Below are positions 9,351 to 19,286 of a DNA stretch of 22,030 nt, piece after piece; position 1 is the stretch's first letter; the number at the start of each line of letters is the position of its first letter. The notes beneath the pieces are model-generated. The model searched no databases and was not told where the DNA came from. It saw only the letters and a list, made by a program, of their open reading frames with translations. Source of the DNA: Liolophura sinensis (Eukaryota > Mollusca > Polyplacophora > Chitonida > Chitonidae); the NCBI RefSeq assembly GCF_032854445.1, contig NW_027018485.1, positions 1 to 22,030 on the forward strand. The letters run 5' to 3'. A program made the translations under genes and the position numbers.

Positions 9351-9901
9351 GGTTCAGTGATCAGTTGTACTTTTTACAGCAGACTGTATCTAGTACATTG
9401 TGTTTTTTATGTACGAATGGTGTGGTTTTTCTACACGTAGATAAAGACATTGAGATTGTCTTGGACTTAAAAGTAAGACAATTGCTGGATGAGTTAAATG
9501 GGCTTAGCCCAAAGATTTGACGTCTTCTGGGCTACCGAAGGGCACATAACGTATAGTTAAAAGTTGAATATAGTAACGACCAGTCGCGATTGTGCATAGT
9601 ACAGTGTATCCGATTTCAAATTAACAAAAAGACCAGGCAAAAATGCAAAAGTGGAAAAACTGTTCCAGTGCTGCTGGTAAGAGGCTAATCCGACGTATTT
9701 TGTCACAAGAAATCGAATGGTGCAAACCGCGTTGCTCTCCGACCAATACTTTTGGCTGTAGCGACAACTGAATGATCATTGATGTCATAGTCAGGTGCCC
9801 AGCAACGGCTCTTACTCCATGGAAACCAGGGAAATTTGCAATTTTTTAAACAGCTGCCGATGCCTGGCCCAATTCCGCATCTATTAGAACCTTATAGATG
9901 T
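9351..9901 (+). repeat. Monomer 18, class E
   Basis: 551 bp. Markers: gtgcat, caaatt, gtcacaag, gacaactg and caggtgcccagc, with a tattag/ttatagatgt tail. Related to monomer 31 and to the front of monomer 27. Confidence 0.95.
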
Positions 9902-10452
9902 GGTTCAGTGATCAGTTGTACTTTTTACAGCAGACTGTATCTAGTACATTGTGTTTTTTATGTACGAAAGGTGTGGTTTTTCTACACGTAGATAAAGACA
10001 AAGAGATTGTCTTGGACTTAAAAGTAAGACAATTGCTGGATGAGTTAAATGGGCTTAGCCCAAAGATTTGACGTCTTCTGGGCTACAGAAGGGCAAATAA
10101 CTTATAGTCAAAAGTTGAATATAGTAATGACCAGTCGTGATTGTACATAGTAGATTGTATCCGATTTCAAATTAACAAAAAGACCAGGCAAAAATGCAAA
10201 AGTGGAAAAACTGTTCCAGTGCTGCTGGTAAAAGGCTAATCCGACGTATTTTGTGACGAGAAATCGAATGGTGCAAACCGCGTTGCTCTCCGACCAATAC
10301 TTTTGGCTGTAGCGACAATTGAATGATCATTGATGTCATAGTCACGTGCCCAGCAACGGCTCTTACTCCATGGAAACCAGGGAAATTTGCAATTTTTTAA
10401 ACAGCTGCCGATGCCTGGCCCAATTCCGCATCTATTAGAACCTTATAGATGT
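9902..10452 (+). repeat. Monomer 19, class F (K-type)
   Basis: 551 bp. Distinctive gtacgaaagg, gacaaagag and ggcaaataac, plus gtcgtgatt, gtaaaagg and gtgacgag. Monomer 32 shares all of these and monomer 37 most of them. Confidence 0.96.
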
Positions 10453-11004
10453 GGTTCAGTGATCAGTTGTACTTTTTACAGCAGACTGTATCTAGTACCT
10501 TGTGTTTTTTATGTACGAATGTGTGGTTTTTCTACACGTAGATTAAGACATTGAGATTGTCTTGGACTTAAAAGTAAGACAATTGCTGGATGAGTTAAAT
10601 GGGCTTAGCCCAAAGATTTGACGTCTTCTGGGCTACCGAAGGGCACATAACGTATAGTTAAAAGTTGAATATTAGTAACGACCAGTTGCGATTGTTGCAT
10701 AGTACAGTGTATCCGATTTCAAATTAACAAAAAGACCAGGCAAAAATGCAAAAGTGGAAAAACTGTTCCAGTGCTGCTGGTAAGAGGCTAATCCGACGTA
10801 TTTTGTCACGAGAAATCGAATGGTGCAAACCGCGTTGCTCCTCCGACCAATACTTTTGGCTGTAGCGACAACTGAATGATCATTGATGTCATAGTCAGGT
10901 GCCCAGCAACGGCTCTTTACTCCATGGAAACCAGGGAAATTTGCAATTTTTAACAGCTGCCGATGCCTGGCCCAATTCCGCATCTTTTAGAACCTTAATG
11001 ATGT
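10453..11004 (+). repeat. Monomer 20, class G
   Basis: 552 bp. Markers: gattaagac, gttgcgatt, caaatt, gacaactg, caggtgccc, shortened taacag, ttttag. Private one-base changes: gaatgtgtgg, attagtaacg, gttgcat, gctcctccg, ctctttactcc. Same class as monomers 33 and 38. Confidence 0.95.
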
Positions 11005-11555
11005 GGTTCAGTGATCAGTTGTTCTTTTTTACAGCAGACTGTATCTAGTACATTGTGTTTTTTATGTACAAATGGTGGGGTTTTTCTACACGTAGATAAA
11101 GACATTGAGATTGTCTTGGACTTAAAAGTAAGACAATTGCTGGATGAGTTAAATGGGCTTAGCCCAAAGATTTGACGTCTTCTGGGCTACAGAAGGGCAC
11201 ATACTTATAGTCAAAAGTTGAATATAGTAATGACCAGTCGCGATTGTACACAGTAGATTGTATCCGATTTCAAATTAACAAAAAGACCAGGCAAAAATGC
11301 AAAAGTGGAAAAACTGTTCCAGTGCTGCTGGTAGGAGGCTAATCCGACGTATTTTGTGACGAGAAATCGAATGGTGCAAACCGCGTTGCTCTCCGACCAA
11401 TACTTTTGGCTGTAGCGACAATTGAATGATCATTGATGTCATAGTCACGTGCCCAGCAACGGCTCTTACTCCATGGAAACCAGGGAAATTTGCAATTTTT
11501 TAAACAGCTGCCGATGCCTGGGCCAATTCCGCATCTTTTAGAACCTTATTGATGT
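11005..11555 (+). repeat. Monomer 21, class H (K-type)
   Basis: 551 bp. Markers: gttgttctt, gtacaaatgg, ctacagaag, gtacacagtagattg and ggtaggagg, with gcctgggcca and ttattgatgt. Very close to monomer 28. Confidence 0.96.
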
Positions 11556-12105
11556 GGGTCAGTGATCAGTTGTACTTTTTACAGCAGACTGTATCTAGTA
11601 CATTGTGTTTTTTATGTAGAAATGGTGTGGTTTTTCTACACGTAGATAAAGACATTGAGATTGTCTTGGACTTAGAAGTAAGACAATTGCTGGGTGAGTT
11701 AAATGGTTTTAGCCCAAAGATTTGACGTCTTCTGGGCTACCGAAGGGCACATAACTTATAGTCAAAAGTTGAATATAATAACGACCAGTCGCGATTGTAC
11801 ATAGTACAGTGTAGCCGATTTCCATTAACAAAAAGACCAGGCAAAAATGCAAAAGTGGAAAAACTGTTCCAGTGCTGCTGGTAAGAGGCTAATCCGACGT
11901 ATTTTGTGACGAAAAATCGAATGGTGCAAACCGCGTTGCTCTCCAACCATTACTTTTGCCCTGTAGCCACAATTGAATGGACATTGATGTCATAGTCACG
12001 TGCCCAACAACGGCTCTTACTCCATGGAAACCAGGGAAATATGCAATTTTTTAACAGCTGCCGATGCCTGGCCCAATTCCGCATCTATTAGAACCTTATA
12101 GATGT
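11556..12105 (+). repeat. Monomer 22, class I front with the tail of monomer 13
   Basis: Front: gggtcag, gtagaaatgg, cttagaag, aaatggtttt, ttccatt, shared with monomers 29, 35 and 40. From gtgacgaaaa on it matches monomer 13 instead. It is therefore a mosaic relative to the other I copies. Confidence 0.95.
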
Positions 12106-12654
12106 GGTTCAGTGATCAGTTGTACTTTTTACAGCAGACTGTATCTAGTACCTTGTGTTTTTTATGTACGAATGGTGTGGTTTTTCTACACGTAGATAAA
12201 GACATTGAGATTGTCTTGGACTTAAAAGTGAGACAATTGCTGGATGAGTTAAGTGGGCTTAGCCCAAAGATTTGACGTCTTCTGGGCTACCGAAGGGCAC
12301 ATAACGTATAGTTAAAAGTTGAATATAGTAACGACCAGTCGCGATTGTGCATAGTACAGTGTATCCGATTTCAATTAACAAAAAGACCAGGCAAAAATTC
12401 AAAAGTGGAAAAACTGTTCCAGTGCTGCTGGTAAGAGGCTAATCCGACGTATTTTGTGACAAGAAATCGAATGGTGCAAACCGCGTTGGTCTCCGACCAA
12501 TACTTTTGGCTGTAGCGACAATTGAATGATCATTGATGTCATAGTCACGTGCCCAACAACGGCTCTTACTCCATGGAAACCAGGAAATTTGCAATTTTTT
12601 AAACAGCTGCCGATGCCTGGCCCAATTCCGCATCTATTAGAACCTTATAGATGT
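12106..12654 (+). repeat. Monomer 23, class A
   Basis: 549 bp. aagtgagaca, aagtgggctt, gtgacaag and gttggtctcc as in monomer 14. One G is lost in ccaggaaattt. Confidence 0.96.
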
Positions 12655-13215
12655 GGTTCAGTGATCAGTTGTACTTTTTACAGCAGACTGTATCTAGTAC
12701 ATTGTGTTTTTTATGTACGAATGGTGTGGTTTTTCTACAAGTAGATAAAGACATTGAGATTGTCTTGGACTTAAAAGTAAGACAATTGCTGGATGAGTTA
12801 AATGGGCTTAGCCCAAAGATTTTGACGTCTTCTGGGCTACCGAAGGGCACATAACGTATACTTAAAAGTTGAATATAGTAACGACCAGTCGCGATTGTAC
12901 ATAGTACAGTGTATCCGATTTCAATTAACAAAAAGACCAGGCAAAAATGCAAAAGTGGAAAACTGTTCCAGTGCTGCTGGTAAGAGGCTAATCCGACGTA
13001 TTTTGTGACGAGAAATCGAATGGTGGCAAACCGCGTTGCTCTCCGACCAATACATTTGGCTGTAGCGACAATTGAATGATCATTGATGTCATAGTCACCG
13101 TGCCCAACAACGGCTCTTACTCCATGGAAACCAGGGAAATTTGCAATTTTTTAAACAGCTGCCGATGCCTGGCCCAATTCCGCAAATTCCGCATCTATTA
13201 GAACCTTATAGATGT
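12655..13215 (+). repeat. Monomer 24, class B with 9-bp duplication
   Basis: 561 bp, the longest in the window. Nine bases come from a direct duplication of aattccgca at 13176-13193. Others are single insertions (attttgacg, gtggcaaacc, caccgtgccc) and one deletion (gtggaaaactg). Private: tacaagtag, gtatactta, tacatttgg. Confidence 0.95.
13176..13193 (+). repeat. 9-bp direct duplication aattccgca x2 in monomer 24
   Basis: Every other monomer has one aattccgca here. Together with a few single-base changes it explains why this copy is 561 bp. Consistent with replication slippage or a local assembly error. Confidence 0.9.
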
Positions 13216-13765
13216 GGTTCAGTGATCAGTTGTACTTTTTACAGCAGACTGTATCTAGTACATTGTGTTTTTTATGTACGAATGGTGTGGTTTTTCTACA
13301 CGTAGATAAAGACATTGAGATTGTCTTGGACTTAAAAGTAAGACAATTGCTGGATGAGTTAAATGGGCTTAGCCCAAAGATTTGACGTCTTCTGGGCTAC
13401 CGAAGGACACATAACGTATAGTTAAAAGTTGAATATAGTAACGACCAGTCGCGATTGTACATAGTACAGTGTATCCGATTTCAATTAACAAAAAGACCAG
13501 GAAAAAATGCAAAAGTGGAAAAACTGTTCCAATGCTGCTGGTAAGAGGCTAATCCGACGTATTTTGTCACGAGAAATCGAATGGTGCAAACCGCGTTGCT
13601 CTCCGACCAATACTTTTGGCTGTAGCGACAATTGAATGATCATTGATGTCACAGTCAGGTGCCCAGCAACGGCTCTTACTCCATGGAAACCAGGGAAATT
13701 TGCAATTTTTTAAACAGCTGCCGATGCCTGGGCCAATTCCGCATCTTTTAGAACCTTATTGATGT
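13216..13765 (+). repeat. Monomer 25, class C
   Basis: Appears essentially identical to monomer 16, including ggacacat, aggaaaaaatg, ccaatgctg and gtcacagtcaggtg. The nearly error-free copy sits among noisier neighbours. Confidence 0.96.
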
Positions 13766-14316
13766 GGTTCAGTGATCAGTTGTACTTTTTACAGCAGACT
13801 GTATCTAGTACATTGTGTTTTTTATGTACAAATGGTGTGGTTTTTCTACACGTAGATAAAGACATTGAGATTGTCTTGGACTTAAAAGTAAGACAATTGC
13901 TGGATGAGTTAAATGGGCTTAGCCCAAAGATTTGACGTCTTCTGGGCTACAGAAGGGCACATAACTTACAGTCAAAAGTTGAATATAGTAATGACCAGTC
14001 GTGATTGTACATAGTAGATTGTATCCGATTTCAAATTAACAAAAAGACCAGGCAAAAATGCAAAAGTGGAAAAACTGTTCCAGTGCTGCTGGTAAAAGGC
14101 TAATCCGACGTATTTTGTCACGAGAAATCGAATGGTGCAAACCGCGTTGCTCTCCGACCAATACTTTTGGCTGTAGCGACAATTGAATGATCATTGATGT
14201 CATAGTCACGTGCCCAACAACGGCTCTTACTCCATGGAAACCAGGGAAATTTGCAATTTTTTAAACAGCTGCCGATGCCTGGCCCAATTCCGCATCTATT
14301 AGAACCTTATAGATGT
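13766..14316 (+). repeat. Monomer 26, class D (K-type)
   Basis: 551 bp. cttacagtca, gtcgtgatt, agtagattg and gtaaaagg as in monomer 17. It has gttgtactt rather than gttgttctt, and cccaac rather than cccagc. Confidence 0.96.
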
Positions 14317-14862
14317 GGTTCAGTGATCAGTTGTACTTTTTACAGCAGACTGTATCTAGTACATTGTGTTTTTTATGTACGAATGGTGTGTTTTTCTACA
14401 CGTAGATAAAGACATTGAGATTGTCTTGGACTTAAAAGTAAGACAATTGCTGGATGAGTTAAATGGCTTAGCCAAAGATTTGACGTCTTCTGGGCTACCG
14501 AAGGGCACATAACGTATAGTTAAAAGTTGAATATAGTAACGACCAGTCGCGATTGTGCATAGTACAGTGTATCCGATTTCAAATTAACAAAAAGACCAGG
14601 CAAAAATGCAAAAGTGGAAAAACTGTTCCAGTGCTGCTGGTAAGAGGCTAATCCGACGTATTTTGTGACGAGAAATCGAATGGTGCAAACCGCGTTGCTC
14701 TCCGACCAATACTTTTGGCTGTAGCGACAACTGAATGATCATTGATGTCATAGTCAGGTGCCAGCAACGGCTCTTACTCCATGGAAACCAGGGAAATTTG
14801 CAATTTTTTAACAGCTGCCGATGCCTGGCCCAATTCCGCATCTTTTAGAACCTTATTGATGT
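14317..14862 (+). repeat. Monomer 27, E/G hybrid
   Basis: 546 bp, the shortest complete copy. Up to gtcaggtgccagc it follows class E (gataaagac, gtcgcgatt, and the one-C loss shared with monomer 31). After that it follows class G (ttttttaacag, ttttag, ttattgatgt). Deletions also in gtgtgttttt and aaatggcttagccaaag. Class H follows, as it does after G. Confidence 0.93.
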
Positions 14863-15413
14863 GGTTCAGTGATCAGTTGTTCTTTTTACAGCAGACTGTA
14901 TCTAGTACATTGTGTTTTTTATGTACAAATGGTGTGGTTTTTCTACACGTAGATAAAGACATTGAGATTGTCTTGGACTTAAAAGTAAGACAATTGCTGG
15001 ATGAGTTAAATGGGCTTAGCCCAAAGATTTGACGTCTTCTGGGCTACAGAAGGGCACATAACTTATAGTCAAAAGTTGAATATAGTAATGACCAGTCGCG
15101 ATTGTACACAGTAGATTGTATCCGATTTCAAATTAACAAAAAGACCAGGCAAAAATGCAAAAGTGGAAAAACTGTTCCAGTGCTGCTGGTAGGAGGCTAA
15201 TCCGACGTATTTTGTGACGAGAAATCGAATGGTGCAAACCGCGTTGCTCTCCGACCAATACTTTTGGCTGTAGCGACAATTGAATGATCATTGATGTCAT
15301 AGTCACGTGCCCAGCAACGGCTCTTACTCCATGGAAACCAGGGAAATTTGCAATTTTTTAAACAGCTGCCGATGCCTGGGCCAATTCCGCATCTTTTAGA
15401 ACCTTATTGATGT
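14863..15413 (+). repeat. Monomer 28, class H (K-type)
   Basis: 551 bp. gttgttctt, ctacagaag, gtacacagtagattg, ggtaggagg, gtgacgag and gcctgggcca, as in monomer 21. Confidence 0.96.
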
Positions 15414-15965
15414 GGGGTCAGTGATCAGTTGTACTTTTTACAGCAGACTGTATCTAGTACATTGTGTTTTTTATGTAGAAATGGTGTGGTTTTTCTACAC
15501 GTAGATAAAGACATTGAGATTGTCTTGGACTTAGAAGTAAGACAATTGCTGGGTGAGTTAAATGGTTTTAGCCCAAAGATTTGACGTCTTCTGGGCTACC
15601 GAAGGGGCACATAACTTATAGTCAAAAGTTGAATATAATAACGACCAGTCGCGATTGTACATAGTACAGTGTAGCCGATTTCCATTAACAAAAAGACCAG
15701 GCAAAAATGCAAAGTGGAAAAACTGTTCCAGTGCTACTGGTAAGAGGCTAATCCGACGTATTTTGTCACGAGAAATCGAATGGTGCAAAACCGCGTTGCT
15801 CTCCGACCAATACTTTTGGCTGTAGCGACAATTGAATGATCATTGATTTCACAGTCAGGTGCCCAGCAACGGCTCTTACTCCATGGAAACCAGGGAAATT
15901 TGCAATTTTTTAAACAGCTGCCGATGCCTGGGCCAATTCCGCATCTTTTAGAACCTTATTGATGT
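15414..15965 (+). repeat. Monomer 29, I/C hybrid
   Basis: 552 bp. Starts ggggtcag; class I front (gtagaaatgg, aaatggtttt, ttccatt, gtgctactgg). From gatttcacagtcaggtg it follows class C, with tail gcctgggcca and ttattgatgt. Class D follows, as it does after C. Confidence 0.93.
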
Positions 15966-16519
15966 GGTTCAGTGATCAGTTGTTCTTTTTACAAGCAGAC
16001 TGTATCTAGTACATTGTGTTTTTTATGTACAAATGGTGTGGTTTTTCTACACGTAGATAAAGACATTGAGATTGTCTTGACTTAAAAGTAAGACAATTGC
16101 TGGATGAGTTAAATGGCTTAGCCCAAAGATTTGACGTCTTCTGGGCTACAGAAGGGGCACATAACTTACAGTCAAAAGTTGAATATAGTAATGACCAGTC
16201 GTGATTGTACATAGTAGATTGTATCCGATTTCAAATTAACAAAAAGACCAGGCAAAAATGCAAAAGTGGAAAAACTGTTCCAGTGCTACTGGTAAAAGGC
16301 TAATCCGACGTATTTTGTCACGAGAAATCGAATGGTGCAAACCGCGTTGCTCTCCGACCAATACTTTTGGCTGTAGCGACAATTGAATGATCATTGATGT
16401 CATAGTCACGTGCCCAACAAACGGCTCTTACTCCATGGAAACCAGGGAAAATTTGCAATTTTTTAAACAGCTGCCGATGCCTGGCCCAATTCCGCATCTT
16501 ATTAGAACCTTATAGATGT
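15966..16519 (+). repeat. Monomer 30, class D (K-type)
   Basis: 554 bp. cttacagtca, gtcgtgatt, gtaaaagg. It also carries gtgctactgg, otherwise found in monomer 4 and the late I copies. Extra bases in acaagcag, gaaggggcac, caaacgg, gggaaaattt and gcatcttatt; losses in cttgactt and aaatggctta. Confidence 0.95.
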
Positions 16520-17070
16520 GGTTCAGTGATCAGTTGTACTTTTTACAGCAGACTGTATCTAGTACATTGTGTTTTTTATGTACGAGATGGTGTGGTTTTT
16601 TCTACACGTAGATAAAGACATTGAGATTGTCTTGGACTTAAAAGTAAGACAATTGCTGGATGAGTTAAATGGGCTTAGCCCAAAGATTTGACGTCTTCTG
16701 GGCTACCGAAGGGCACATAACGTATAGTTAAAGTTGAATATAGTAACGACCAGTCGCGATGTGCATAGTACAGTGTATCCGATTTCAAATTAACAAAAAG
16801 ACCAGGCAAAAATGCAAAAGTGGAAAAACTGTTCCAGTGCTGCTGGTAAGAGGCTAATCCGACGTATTTTGTGACGAGAAATCGAATGGTGCAAACCGCG
16901 TTGCTCTCCGACCAATACTTTTGGCTGTAGCGACAACTGAATGATCATTGATGTCATAGTCAGGTGCCAGCAACGGGCTCTTACTCCATGGAAACCAGGG
17001 AAATTTGCAATTTTTTAAACAGCTGCCGATGCCTGGCCCAATTCCGCATCTATTAGAACCTTATAGATGT
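16520..17070 (+). repeat. Monomer 31, class E
   Basis: 551 bp. gtgcat, caaatt, gacaactg and gtcaggtgccagc (C loss shared with monomer 27). Private: gtacgagatgg, gttaaagttg, gcgatgtgc, aacgggctc. Confidence 0.95.
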
Positions 17071-17623
17071 GGTTCAGTGATCAGTTGTACTTTTTACAGC
17101 AGACTGTATCTAGTACATTGTGTTTTTTATGTACGAAAGGTGTGGTTTTTCTACACGTAGATAAAGACAAAGAGATTGTCTTGGACTTAAAAGTAAGACA
17201 ATTGCTGGATGAGTTAAATGGGCTTAGCCCAAAGATTTGACGTCTTCTGGGCTACAGAAGGGCAAATAACTTATAGTCAAAAGTTGAATATAGTAATGAC
17301 CAGTCGTGATTGTACATAGTAGATTGTATCCGATTTCAAATTAACAAAAAGACCAGGCAAAAATGCAAAAGTGGAAAAACTGTTCCAGTGCTGCTGGTAA
17401 AAGGCTAATCCGACGTATTTTGTGACGAGAAATCGAATGGTGCAAAACCGCGTTGCTCTCCGACCAATACTTTTGGCTGTAAGCGACAATTGAATGATCA
17501 TTGATGTCATAGTCACGTGCCCAGCAACGGCTCTTACTCCATGGAAACCAGGGAAATTTGCAATTTTTAAACAGCTGCCGATGCCTGGCCCCAATTCCGC
17601 ATCTATTAGAACCTTATAGATGT
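17071..17623 (+). repeat. Monomer 32, class F (K-type)
   Basis: 553 bp. gtacgaaagg, gacaaagag and ggcaaataac as in monomer 19. Single-base gains in gcaaaaccg, gtaagcgac and ggccccaatt; one T is lost before aaacag. Confidence 0.95.
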
Positions 17624-18175
17624 GGTTCAGTGATCAGTTGTACTTTTTACAGCAGACTGTATCTAGTACCTTGTGTTTTTTTATGTACGAATGGTGTGGT
17701 TTTTCTACACGTAGATTAAGACATTGAGATTGTCTTGGACTTAAAAGTAAGACAATTGCTGGATGAGTTAAATGGGCTTAGCCCAAAGATTTGACGTCTT
17801 CTGGGCTACCGAAGGGCACATAACGTATAGTTAAAAGTTGAATATAGTAACGACCAGTTGCGATTGTGCATAGTACAGTGTATCCGATTTCAAATTAACA
17901 AAAAGACCAGGCAAAAATGCAAAAGTGGAAAAACTGTTCCAGTGCTGCTGGTAAGAGGCTAATCCGACGTATTTTGTGACGAGAAATCGAATGGTGCAAA
18001 CCGCGTTGCTCTCCGACCAATACTTTTGGCTGTAGCGACAACTGAATGATCATTGATGTCATAGTCAGGTGCCCAGCAACGGCTCTTACTCCATGGAAAA
18101 CCAGGGAAATTTGCAATTTTTTAACAGCTGCCGATGCCTGGCCCAATTCCGCATCTTTTAGAACCTTATTGATGT
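17624..18175 (+). repeat. Monomer 33, class G
   Basis: 552 bp. gattaagac, gttgcgatt, gacaactg, caggtgccc, ttttttaacag and ttttag as in monomer 20, without most of that copy's private indels. Confidence 0.95.
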
Positions 18176-18733
18176 GGTTCAGTGATCAGTTGTTCTTTTT
18201 ACAGCAGACTGTATCTAGTACATTGTGTTTTTTTATGTACAAATGGTGTGGTTTTTCTACACGTAGATAAAGACATTGAGATTGTCTTGGACTTAAAAGT
18301 AAGACAATTGCTGGATGAGTTAAATGGGCTTAGCCCAAAGATTTGACGTCTTCTGGGCTACAGAAGGGCACATAACTTATAGTCAAAAGTTGAAATATAG
18401 TAATGACCCAGTCGCGATTGTACACAGTAGATTGTATCCGATTTCAAATTAACAAAAAGACCAGGCAAAAATGCAAAGTGGAAAAAACTGTTCCAAGTGC
18501 TGCTGGGTAGGAGGCTAATCCGACGTATTTTGTGACGAGAAATCGAATGGTGCAAACCGCGTTGCTCTCCGACCAATACTTTTGGCTGTAGCGACAATTG
18601 AATGATCATTGATGTCATAGTCACGTGCCCAGCAACGGCTCTTACTCCCATGGAAACCAGGGAAAATTTGCACTTCTTTAAACAGCTGCCGATGCCTGGG
18701 CCAATTCCGCATCTTTTAGAACCTTATTGATGT
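18176..18733 (+). repeat. Monomer 34, class H (K-type), rich in one-base indels
   Basis: 558 bp. Class H markers are intact (gttgttctt, gtacacagtagattg, gtaggagg). Relative to monomers 21 and 28 it has eight one-base gains and one loss, mostly in homopolymers, for example gacccagt, gaaaaaactg, ccaagtgc, actcccatgg and gggaaaattt. The cluster suggests consensus error. Confidence 0.95.
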
Positions 18734-19286
18734 GGGTCAGTGATCAGTTGTACTTTTACAGCAGACTGTATCTAGTACATTGTGTTTTTTTATGTAGAAA
18801 TGGTGTGGTTTTTCTACACGTAGATAAAGACATTGAGATTGTCTTGGACTTAGAAGTAAGACAATTGCTGGGTGAGTTAAATGGTTTTAGCCCAAAGATT
18901 TGGACGTCTTCTGGGCTACCGAAGGGCACATAACTTATAGTCAAAAGTTGAATATAATAACGACCAGTCGCGATTGTACATAGTACAGTGTAGCCGATTT
19001 CCATTAACAAAAAGACCAGGCAAAAATGCAAAAGTGGAAAAAACTGTTCCAGTGCTACTGGTAAGAGGCTAATCCGACGTATTTTGTCACGAGAAATCGA
19101 ATGGTGCAAACCGCGTTGCTCTCCGACCAATACTTTTGGCTGTAGCGACAATTGAATGATCATTGATGTCATAGTCACGTGCCCAGCAACGGCTCTTACC
19201 TCCATGGAAACCAGGGAAATTTGCAATTTTCTAAACAGCTGCCGATGCCTGGGCCAATTCCGCATCTTTTAGAACCTTATTGATGT
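18734..19286 (+). repeat. Monomer 35, class I
   Basis: 553 bp. gggtcag, gtagaaatgg, aaatggtttt, ttccatt, gtgctactgg, gtcacgag and ttttctaaac. Extra bases in tttggacgtc, gaaaaaactg and cttacctcc; a T is lost in gtacttttacag. Confidence 0.95.

Larger units (their letters stand above)
7150..12105 (+). repeat. Nine-monomer higher-order unit A-B-C-D-E-F-G-H-I, complete copy (monomers 14-22)
   Basis: Nine distinguishable monomers, 4956 bp in total. Four consecutive members recur in order in the next unit: A at 7150 and 12106, B at 7700 and 12655, C at 8250 and 13216, D at 8800 and 13766. Members E to I recur further on at 30-35 and in part at 27-29 and 37-40. Linked markers rather than single bases define each class, so the order is not a chance of sorting. 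A higher-order repeat implies that exchange has been working on multi-monomer segments recently. Confidence 0.88.
12106..15965 (+). repeat. Shortened higher-order unit A-B-C-D-(E/G)-H-(I/C) (monomers 23-29)
   Basis: The unit begins like the complete nine-mer (A, B, C, D). Monomer 27 then starts as E and ends as G, and the next monomer is H, so two monomer lengths are missing. Monomer 29 starts as I and ends as C, and D follows. Both joins keep the 550-bp phase, as expected for unequal homologous exchange between aligned monomers rather than end joining. Confidence 0.82.
15966..19286 (+). repeat. Higher-order segment D-E-F-G-H-I (monomers 30-35)
   Basis: Six monomers in the same order as monomers 17-22, offset by 13 monomers (D at 8800 and 15966, 7166 bp; F at 9902 and 17071, 7169 bp). 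The final I copy keeps the front half seen in monomer 22 (gtagaaatgg, aaatggtttt, ttccatt) but has a different tail (gtgctactgg, gtcacgag, ttttctaaac, gcctgggcca). Confidence 0.82.

Noticed and set aside
10672-10983. 103-codon minus-strand frame, and a similar 105-codon frame at 17277-17594
   Set aside because: Frames are joined by private indels of monomers 20 and 32, absent from other members of the same classes.
14781-15032. 83-codon plus-strand frame crossing a monomer boundary (also 2094-2369)
   Set aside because: It opens only where the T-tract is one base shorter. Subfamily differences inside it (gat/ggt, tta/ttt, ctt/ttt) are mostly amino-acid changing, so no sign of coding constraint; ends at the same tga in every copy by descent.
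18756-19265. 169-codon open frame on the minus strand, the longest in the window
   Set aside because: It covers nearly a whole monomer plus a junction and stays open only because of one-base indels in monomers 34-35 (extra A, extra G, lost T). The same frame is closed in the cleaner sister copies 22 and 40. No domain is recognisable.
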